NCBI GenBank assembly: GCA_023401495.1
Contig: JAEXDU010000098.1
Coordinates: forward strand, 1-5,242
DNA from: Bacillota bacterium
GTDB lineage: Bacteria > Bacillota > Clostridia > Oscillospirales > Acutalibacteraceae
DNA length: 5,242 bases
Direction: 5' to 3'
The number at the start of each line of letters is the position of its first letter. The first letter of the stretch is position 1. A model generated the notes under the pieces. It was not told the DNA's origin. It saw only the letters and a program-made list of their open reading frames with translations, and did no database searches. Below are positions 1-4,952 of this stretch, one piece after another. A program made the position numbers and the translations under genes.

Positions 1-568
1 GTGTGGGAGCGACATAGGTCAGGTTTTTGTTCACCAGAATCAGCGCGGGGATAAACAGCAGCAGAATCAAATAGGAATAGTTCCAGGCGATTCCGGCGAG
101 GATCGCGGCAAAAAATGTGATGACCATGCTACCCCCGGTGGAGGAGGAAGCCTGATACCCCATCATGTCGTTTCTCTCCTGCCCGTCGAAAAATTCCGAG
201 ACCAGTGATTTTGTCAAAGCTCCGTTCATTCCCTGATTGATTCCGATCAACAGGCTGGATATGTATAAAATGGTCAGGCTTTTTGCGCCGAAAAAGAACG
301 CGATCACGCCGCCGATCAGGCCCAGGAACATTCCCCCCAGCAGCAGATTTTTCTGAGCAAACTTGATGGACAGAGGCCCCGCAATAAAAGCAAACAGCAT
401 CCCCATAAGGCTTGGAATCGTTAACACCATCTGAACGGAGTCGACGCTTGCATTGGGGTAAACCTCTGCGATATCCGCCAAAACCGAAGAAATGATCAGC
501 GACGACATCAGCATGACCGAGCCGGCTACAATTGCGATTCGATTGGCCCTTTTTTCCTTAACATTCAT
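1..568 (-). CDS. MFS transporter, N-terminal half (3' end cut by window edge)
   Basis: About 189 residues are visible, and the reading frame stays open to the left edge. This is a multi-pass inner-membrane protein. A short basic N-terminus (MNVKEKRANR) is followed by about six hydrophobic segments at roughly residues 11-31, 46-66, 73-93, 97-117, 145-163 and 165-180, matching the first six-helix bundle of a major facilitator. Between helices 2 and 3, AGPLSIKFAQKNLLLGG sits where MFS motif A normally lies (G-x-L-S-D-R-F-G-R-R), but the Asp and most basic residues are lost. The ATG at 566-568 is preceded by GAGGAGGAG at an 8-base distance and by an in-frame TGA just upstream, so the start is firm. 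It is the last visible gene of the leftward cluster. The substrate cannot be read from sequence; a carboxylate handled by the upstream CoA enzymes is a contextual guess. The family is fairly sure, the subfamily is not. Confidence 0.85.
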   Translation of the reverse strand, partial: MNVKEKRANRIAIVAGSVMLMSSLIISSVLADIAEVYPNASVDSVQMVLTIPSLMGMLFAFIAGPLSIKFAQKNLLLGGMFLGLIGGVIAFFFGAKSLTILYISSLLIGINQGMNGALTKSLVSEFFDGQERNDMMGYQASSSTGGSMVITFFAAILAGIAWNYSYLILLLFIPALILVNKNLTYVAPT

Positions 569-576
569 GAATGACT

Positions 577-585
577 CTCCTCCTC
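577..585 (-). promoter_or_regulatory. Ribosome binding site of the MFS gene
   Basis: On the minus strand this reads GAGGAGGAG, 8 bases before the ATG at 566-568. It is a near-consensus Shine-Dalgarno site, so the transporter can be translated on its own without coupling to the gene upstream. Confidence 0.8.
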
Positions 586-609
586 ATCACGATTTGTTGA
601 CTGAATGTG

Positions 610-861
610 TTACCTGAAAGCAATGAATGCGCTGTCGGTTTCGTACCGAATGGGAACAAAAGCCACAGATTCGGAAAGAGCGGTGACCGCTTGCCGCCTG
701 CTGAATGCAGAACACATTTGGGCCCGCTGCATGGATTCCGGCGACTCTTTCCGCATGTCTGAAAGGCCATCTGAAATGGGGAACGCCGTCTTCTGATCCG
801 CCGCCCGCGGCGCGCTGAGCATAAAAAGCTCTGTAAACAGGATCGTCTTTCTGCAAATCAT
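610..861 (-). CDS. Uncharacterised 83-residue ORF between nifU-like and MFS genes (doubtful)
   Basis: I do not recognise this protein. Its ATG (859-861) overlaps the TGA of the nifU-like gene in an ATGA arrangement, and its TAA lies 41 bases before the MFS start, so it would fill the only otherwise empty stretch of the cluster (about 290 bases). The product is slightly basic, with a short hydrophobic patch near residues 7-15 (ILFTELFML) followed by APRAADQK, two internal cysteines near the middle, and a run of Ser, Arg and Gln. There is no convincing membrane helix, signal peptide or metal site. No Shine-Dalgarno sequence is visible before its ATG, so it would depend on translational coupling. 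Against it, other frames of both strands are also open across this region, so the frame is not uniquely supported. It may be a real small protein, a decayed gene or spacer. Confidence 0.35.
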   Translation of the reverse strand: MICRKTILFTELFMLSAPRAADQKTAFPISDGLSDMRKESPESMQRAQMCSAFSRRQAVTALSESVAFVPIRYETDSAFIAFR

Positions 862-1169
862 TTCTGATGCGTAAATAGACTGCGGGAAAATTCAATGAGT
901 TCTTCGCTGACTTCATCTGAAACCATCACATCCCGTATTCCCTTCACCTTCTCCATGAGCTTCGGTTTCACGATCGCATCCAGCGTCTCATAAATAGACA
1001 GACACCCGCTGCACGCCCCCCGAAACCTGACGCAGACAGTATCCCCCGTGACCTGTACCAGTTCAATCCACCCATTGTGCTTTAACAGCTCCGGATTGAT
1101 CGTATTTTCGATCACGCTGCGCACCTGTTCTTCCATTTCTTCTGACGGCTCGCGTCCCATTTCAGCCAT
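858..1169 (-). CDS. NifU/Nfu-like Fe-S cluster scaffold domain protein
   Basis: This 103-residue cytoplasmic protein consists of a single NifU C-terminal (Nfu) domain, the fold that binds an iron-sulfur cluster between subunits and passes it to apo-proteins. The family pattern is clear: an N-terminal helix (residues 9-30), LLKHNGWIELVQV (28-40) matching the usual L-x-x-H-G-G-x-V-E-L-V, then VRFRGACSGCLS with the cluster-binding C-x-x-C at Cys53 and Cys56, and a helix plus strand ending near IRDVMV (78-83). The second Gly of the usual H-G-G is shifted to N-G (His31-Asn32-Gly33). A longer reading from 1199 would add ten residues, but those codons contain the AGGAGG site, so the ATG at 1167-1169 is chosen. 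It lies 69 bases after the thiolase gene and is coupled by ATGA to the next ORF. A role maturing an Fe-S enzyme of this pathway is inferred from location only. Confidence 0.88.
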   Translation of the reverse strand: MAEMGREPSEEMEEQVRSVIENTINPELLKHNGWIELVQVTGDTVCVRFRGACSGCLSIYETLDAIVKPKLMEKVKGIRDVMVSDEVSEELIEFSRSLFTHQK

Positions 1170-1172
1170 AAT

Positions 1173-1182
1173 CCCCCCTCCT
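1173..1182 (-). promoter_or_regulatory. Ribosome binding site that fixes the nifU-like start
   Basis: On the minus strand this reads AGGAGGGGGG, and its GGAGG core lies 7 bases before the ATG at 1167-1169. An in-frame ATG at 1197-1199 lies upstream of this site and would translate through it as Lys-Gly-Gly-Gly, which argues that the inner ATG is the true start. Confidence 0.8.
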
Positions 1183-1238
1183 TTCGCAATAAGTATCACT
1201 GTTTTTCTTCTCTGTTTTTGGCTTTGAAAAGGCCCATT

Positions 1239-2414
1239 CTATGATTCCAGCATTTCGTATACAATGGCCGCCCCCATGCCCCCGCCGATACACATGCTGA
1301 CCAATCCCAAAGTCTGTTTTCTTCTCCTGAGTTCACTGAGCATTTTGCAGGTCAAAAACGCCCCGCTCCCGCCCAATGGATGGCCTAACGCAATGGCTCC
1401 GCCATTGACATTGACGATTTCTTCCGGCAAATTCAGCCCTTCCATACACGCAATCGCCTGTGAGGCAAACGCCTCGTTCAGTTCGATCAAATCCATATCC
1501 CTGATGGTCAGATTCGTCTGCTTCAATACCTTGGGAATCGCAAACATCGGCCCAATCCCCATAATTTCAGGCGCCACGCCCACAGCCGTGAATCCCCTGA
1601 CCTTCGCGATCGGCCTGAGCCCAAACTCTTTTGCCTTTTCTTTTGTCATCAGCAGCAAAAACGCCGCCGCATCACTGGTCTGGGAGGAATTGCCCGCCGT
1701 TACCGTACCGTTCTTTTTAAAAACAGGCTTCAGGCCCTGCAAAGCTTCGATAGTTTGCCCGTATCGGATGCCTTCGTCCTGATCGAACAAAAAGGTCTCC
1801 TGGCCCGTACCGTCCTCCAGCGCTCTGGTCGCCTGAATCCCTATGATCTGCTCGGCGAAATACCCGTTTTTCTGTGCAGCTTCCGCCAGATGGTGGCTTC
1901 TCAGCGCAAGTTTGTCTTGCTTTTCGCGGCTGATCTGAAATTTTTCCGCCACCTTTTCGGCTGTGATCCCCATGGAAAGATAATGCCCCGGATTGGACCA
2001 CAACAAACTCGGTTCGGGGAAATGCATATTTCCGCCGCCGGGAATGGTGCTCATGCTTTCGACTCCGCCTGCGATGGCGATATCGATGTTGCCTGCCAGT
2101 ATGGCGTTGCTGGCCGTCGCGATGGTCTGAACCCCTGAGGAACAAAACCGGTTGACCGTCTGCGCGGGAACCTCGTTTGGAAAACCCGCAAGGCCGGAAG
2201 CCGTTCTGCCGATATTCAGGCCCTGCTCCGCCTCAGAGAACGCGTTCCCCATGATGATGTCTTCCACATCCCCGTAAGAAACCTGCGGCGTTCTGGCCAT
2301 CAGGCCGCGCAGGGTTTGAGCCGCCAAATCTTCGGGCCTTGTGTTTTTCAGGCTTCCTTTCGGCGCTTTCCCGACCGCGGAGCGCGCATAGCTTACAATG
2401 ACTGCTTCTCTCAT
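1239..2414 (-). CDS. fadA: 3-ketoacyl-CoA thiolase / acetyl-CoA C-acyltransferase
   Basis: A 391-residue thiolase of normal full length. It cleaves 3-ketoacyl-CoA with CoA to give acetyl-CoA and a shortened acyl-CoA, or runs backwards as a Claisen condensation. The nucleophile Cys91 lies in QTVNRFCSSG; NEAFA spans 313-317; the catalytic His345 lies in NGGAIALGHPLGG; and the second catalytic Cys375 lies in CIGGGMG. NRFCSSG and the loop segment LSMGITAEKVAEKF resemble the FadA/ACAA1 3-ketoacyl-CoA thiolases more than the short-chain acetoacetyl-CoA thiolases, so a broader chain-length range is likely. The motif after the catalytic His reads GGSGAF where relatives usually have C/A-S-G-A-R. The ATG at 2412-2414 overlaps the TGA of the hydratase-like gene (ATGA), so translation is probably coupled; only a weak GGGGGAAG precedes it. 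The gene symbol reflects family resemblance, and acetyl-CoA acetyltransferase activity is not excluded. Confidence 0.95.
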   Translation of the reverse strand: MREAVIVSYARSAVGKAPKGSLKNTRPEDLAAQTLRGLMARTPQVSYGDVEDIIMGNAFSEAEQGLNIGRTASGLAGFPNEVPAQTVNRFCSSGVQTIATASNAILAGNIDIAIAGGVESMSTIPGGGNMHFPEPSLLWSNPGHYLSMGITAEKVAEKFQISREKQDKLALRSHHLAEAAQKNGYFAEQIIGIQATRALEDGTGQETFLFDQDEGIRYGQTIEALQGLKPVFKKNGTVTAGNSSQTSDAAAFLLLMTKEKAKEFGLRPIAKVRGFTAVGVAPEIMGIGPMFAIPKVLKQTNLTIRDMDLIELNEAFASQAIACMEGLNLPEEIVNVNGGAIALGHPLGGSGAFLTCKMLSELRRRKQTLGLVSMCIGGGMGAAIVYEMLES

Positions 2415-3346
2415 ATGCTTCCCCCGTTTCTCTTCTGCTCCGCCATTTCAACAAAGGCCCTCGTTTCCAGCTCCAGAAACTGCTTTTCCGCAACGAAAGT
2501 CTTTTTGGGAACATTCCCGCCCCCTATGATCCCCGCTATTTTCAGAGCGATCGGGTACATCTGCTGAGATACGAACAGTCCTTCATAGCCGTTCACGATG
2601 GTGATTTCCATGGCGGCCCGGCCGGTGGTTCCGGAAACGGCCACAAGCTTTTCTTCTGTTTTGCAGAATCCTTCCTGATACAGATGAAGCGCCTTCTGCT
2701 TCCCTTTTTCCAGAATGTCTTCCCCCTCCGCAAGGATTGCGGCATTTTTGGGAAGGAGCCCCTTTGCCTTCGCTTCGAATAGATTCTCGTATTTTTTAGG
2801 GACATATACCGTATTCAGCAAAGCTTTTAAAAACGGTATGATATCGTGCCCGGGGATGTTGTCCCCGATGGAATAGACATCTAAAATCTGCGCCGTCAGG
2901 CCGCCGCCCATGGGCGGCAGGCCCTGGGAGAAATCATACCCGAACCTGGTGACGGCAGGGCTTGCGATAACGGCATGGCCGTTCAGCGCCACCTCATAGC
3001 CAAAGCCGACGGATTGGCCCGTCAGCAATGTGACGACCGGCTTGCCATAATGCCGGATCGTTGTCGTCAGGCTTTGAAATGCCTTTGAAATACCAGCTAA
3101 ATTTTCAGCCCATTCCGCGGCATTCCCACAGCAAAGATTTTCACCGGCACCAAACACCACGACGCCGCTGCATTCCGCTTCCACTTCCTTTAAAATCCCT
3201 GCCGCCCATCCCGCTGTTTCGGAACAGATTCGATCGTCCTGCCCTGCAAAGCCGAGAGCGGCGATTCCATCCCCCAAATCGAGCAGAAAAGCCCCCTCGC
3301 TTTGGGCAAGAACAGGATAGTTTTCCTTCCATTTGTCCTGATGCAT
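2411..3346 (-). CDS. Stand-alone FadN-type enoyl-CoA hydratase-like (crotonase fold) protein
   Basis: This 311-residue cytoplasmic protein appears to correspond to the C-terminal enoyl-CoA hydratase half of FadN-type 3-hydroxyacyl-CoA dehydrogenase/hydratase fusions, without the dehydrogenase half. The crotonase core runs from about residue 20 to 155: GAGENLCCGN (66-75) at the first oxyanion-hole site, GKPVVTLLTGQSVGFGYEVA (101-120) at the second, and LPPMGGGL (143-150). The tail supports the FadN link: KYENLFEAKAKGLL (185-198), then IIGGGNVPKKTFV (273-285) and a final QFLELETRAFVEMA (289-302) close to the FadN ending. Glu118 matches the first hydratase glutamate. The second glutamate is not found; the aligned stretch FGYDFSQGLPP offers only Asp138 nearby. 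Activity is therefore uncertain: hydratase, isomerase or another crotonase reaction are all possible. The gene starts 9 bases after the CoA-transferase stop and overlaps the thiolase start by 4 bases. Confidence 0.85.
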   Translation of the reverse strand: MHQDKWKENYPVLAQSEGAFLLDLGDGIAALGFAGQDDRICSETAGWAAGILKEVEAECSGVVVFGAGENLCCGNAAEWAENLAGISKAFQSLTTTIRHYGKPVVTLLTGQSVGFGYEVALNGHAVIASPAVTRFGYDFSQGLPPMGGGLTAQILDVYSIGDNIPGHDIIPFLKALLNTVYVPKKYENLFEAKAKGLLPKNAAILAEGEDILEKGKQKALHLYQEGFCKTEEKLVAVSGTTGRAAMEITIVNGYEGLFVSQQMYPIALKIAGIIGGGNVPKKTFVAEKQFLELETRAFVEMAEQKRNGGSI

Positions 3347-3355
3347 CTGTTTTTC

Positions 3356-3366
3356 TCACCCTTCCT
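3356..3366 (-). promoter_or_regulatory. Ribosome binding site of the hydratase-like gene, overlapping the CoA-transferase stop
   Basis: On the minus strand this reads AGGAAGGGTGA. Its last three bases are the TGA stop of the CoA-transferase gene, and it ends 9 bases before the ATG at 3344-3346. Termination of the upstream gene and initiation of the next share bases, which favours coupled translation. Confidence 0.65.
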
Positions 3367-4939
3367 TTTTCTGATGGCTACCTTCCATACTTTCGGCAAG
3401 TCCGCCCCATTGCTCGTTGAACAGCTCTGACGGCATCATCTGTACATCTCTCATGATCGGTTCAAAATCCATCTGGTCCAAAATATCGCGCTGCAGATCG
3501 ATCCCCGGAGCGATTTCAATCAGCTCGAGCCCTTCCCGCATCAGCCGAAACACGGCTCTTTCCGTGACGTAATATACCTGCTTATCGTCTTTTAGGGCCA
3601 GCTCCCCATTGAAAGAAACCTGTTCGATGTTGTACAGGAATTTTCGGATATTCCCTTCTTTCAGGATTTTCAGTTTCCCGTCTTTGATCTCGACCTCTAC
3701 TCCGCCGACAAAGATGGTGGTAAAGACGATCGTTTTGGAGCCGGCCGCAACATCCATAAACCCGCCCACGCCGATTCCACCGCCATTTAATTTACTGGCG
3801 TTGACGTTCCCGTCGGCATCTATCTGCAGAATTCCAAGACAGCCGTAATCAAGACAGCCGCCGTCGTAATAATCAAAATTATCCGCCATTTCTATGGTCG
3901 CTTCCGGATTCCAGCAGCAGCCGAAGTCGTGTTTATTCGCCGGCATTCCGCCCATATTCCCGGCTTCCGTGGTAAGGGTGATTTCGTCCAGCACACCTTC
4001 TTCCGCGGCAACGGAAGACACGGCCTCCGGGATTCCCACCCCCAGATTGCAGACATCCCCCCTGCGCATCAGCATCGCGGCTCTTCTGGCAATGACCTTG
4101 CGCGCGCTCAGCATTTCTTTTTCCACACTTTCCAGCGGAACCCTGAGTTCCCCGCTGAACGACGGGTTATAGTACGATTTGCCCGTCTGCCAGTGGTTTT
4201 CCGGTCTGGCGCAAAATATGTAGTCCACCATGACGCCCGGAACCGCCACATCCTTTGGCGCGATGCTCCCGGCCTTCACGATTCTTTCCACCTGAACGAT
4301 CACAATGCCGCCGCAGGCTTTTGCCGCCGAAGCGGCGGAAAGCTGGTTGAGCTTGTAGCCCTCCCGATAGATGGAGATATTGCCCTTTTCATCCGCAATG
4401 CTGCCCCGGATCAAGGTGACATTCACTTTGGGGAGCTTGTAAAGTAGCCATTCCTCGCCGTGAATGTCGATCAGCTCCACCTGCGGCTCGGCATTTTTCG
4501 CCCTGTCGTTCATCGCGCCGCCCTCCATACGGGGGTCCATCATCGTGCCTAAGCCGATTTTGGTGATGACGCCGGGTTTTTTGGCAGAGATATATCTCGC
4601 CATCGTTGCGGTAACACTTTGGGGAAAATTGAAGATTTCCGCTTTATTCGAGGCCGTCAGGTTCACCATATTGCGCCCGCAGCCCTTTAAATGCCCCCCG
4701 ACTCCCCTTTTCAAAAGTCCCTCGTGGGCCAAGTGCGCCATTCCGGTGGTATCTCTGTCCCCGATCGACGAAGTCCAATAGGCCGTTAAATCTCTTGGGT
4801 GCCCTGTTTCCAAAAAGCTTTTCTCGATTTCCTTGACCGCTTCATCTGCATATCCCCCGAGGGTGATACCGGTAATAAAAAGCGTATCTCCGTCTTTGAC
4901 ATAATTCTTGATTTCGCTGGACTGAATGATCTGTTTCAT
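3356..4939 (-). CDS. Acyl-CoA:acetate CoA-transferase (family I, propionate CoA-transferase/YdiF type)
   Basis: A 527-residue cytoplasmic enzyme with alpha and beta CoA-transferase halves fused in one chain, as in propionate CoA-transferase and E. coli YdiF. It exchanges CoA between acetyl-CoA and a short- or medium-chain acid through a glutamyl-CoA thioester. The N-terminal half includes DGDTLFITG (16-24), GLGTMMDPR (129-137) and RGSIADEKGNIS (178-189). The C-terminal half has NLGVGIPE (298-305), the catalytic Glu325 in LTTEAGNMGGMPA, FDYYDGG (355-361), and GIGVGGFMDVA (388-398). The usual T-V-E-x-G-x-I-G-G is T-T-E-A-G-N-M-G-G here. Cysteines 341, 342, 362 and 367 cluster near the active-site half. 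An ATG at 4952-4954 would add MRGIR, but GAGGGG sits 7 bases before the ATG at 4937-4939, which I prefer. It lies 11 bases after the upstream crotonase gene and is the likely acid-activating or acid-releasing step of the cluster. The exact acid cannot be read from sequence. Confidence 0.93.
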   Translation of the reverse strand: MKQIIQSSEIKNYVKDGDTLFITGITLGGYADEAVKEIEKSFLETGHPRDLTAYWTSSIGDRDTTGMAHLAHEGLLKRGVGGHLKGCGRNMVNLTASNKAEIFNFPQSVTATMARYISAKKPGVITKIGLGTMMDPRMEGGAMNDRAKNAEPQVELIDIHGEEWLLYKLPKVNVTLIRGSIADEKGNISIYREGYKLNQLSAASAAKACGGIVIVQVERIVKAGSIAPKDVAVPGVMVDYIFCARPENHWQTGKSYYNPSFSGELRVPLESVEKEMLSARKVIARRAAMLMRRGDVCNLGVGIPEAVSSVAAEEGVLDEITLTTEAGNMGGMPANKHDFGCCWNPEATIEMADNFDYYDGGCLDYGCLGILQIDADGNVNASKLNGGGIGVGGFMDVAAGSKTIVFTTIFVGGVEVEIKDGKLKILKEGNIRKFLYNIEQVSFNGELALKDDKQVYYVTERAVFRLMREGLELIEIAPGIDLQRDILDQMDFEPIMRDVQMMPSELFNEQWGGLAESMEGSHQKKEG

Positions 4940-4946
4940 CCTGATT

Positions 4947-4952
4947 CCCCTC
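4947..4952 (-). promoter_or_regulatory. Ribosome binding site that decides the CoA-transferase start
   Basis: On the minus strand this reads GAGGGG, 7 bases before the ATG at 4937-4939. It overlaps the TGA stop (4951-4953) of the upstream crotonase gene. The alternative ATG at 4952-4954 has only a weak AGAAG directly against it, so the inner start is favoured. Confidence 0.65.

Noticed and set aside
605..796. Plus-strand 63-codon ORF opposite the 83-residue ORF
   Set aside because: No Shine-Dalgarno or promoter is visible, no family is recognised, and it opposes the direction of the whole cluster.
800..811. GC-rich inverted repeat GCCG-CCCG-CGGC as a possible terminator
   Set aside because: The stem is only four pairs and no T tract follows on either strand.
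587..916. Minus-strand 109-codon ORF overlapping the end of the nifU-like gene
   Set aside because: It runs out of frame through the conserved nifU-like C-terminus and has no start site or family signature; most likely a shadow.
1197..1199. Earlier ATG for the nifU-like gene
   Set aside because: It would translate through the AGGAGG site and lacks its own binding site; the inner ATG is better placed.
1264..1782. Long plus-strand ORF (172 codons) opposite the thiolase
   Set aside because: It is an antisense shadow of a thiolase with all catalytic motifs intact, with no independent family resemblance.
2903..2918. Perfect 16-base palindrome GCCGCCCATGGGCGGC
   Set aside because: It lies inside the hydratase-like gene and is explained by codons for Pro-Pro-Met-Gly-Gly-Gly; a single internal copy gives no reason to call an operator.
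4323..4336. Strong hairpin with a UUCG tetraloop on the minus transcript (GCCGC-TTCG-GCGGC)
   Set aside because: It falls within an Ala/Ser-rich stretch of the CoA-transferase with no T run after it, so it is not a terminator and is probably a by-product of codon choice.
3929..4447. Long plus-strand ORF (172 codons) opposite the CoA-transferase
   Set aside because: It is an antisense shadow; the minus frame encodes the complete CoA-transferase and the plus product has no recognisable domain.
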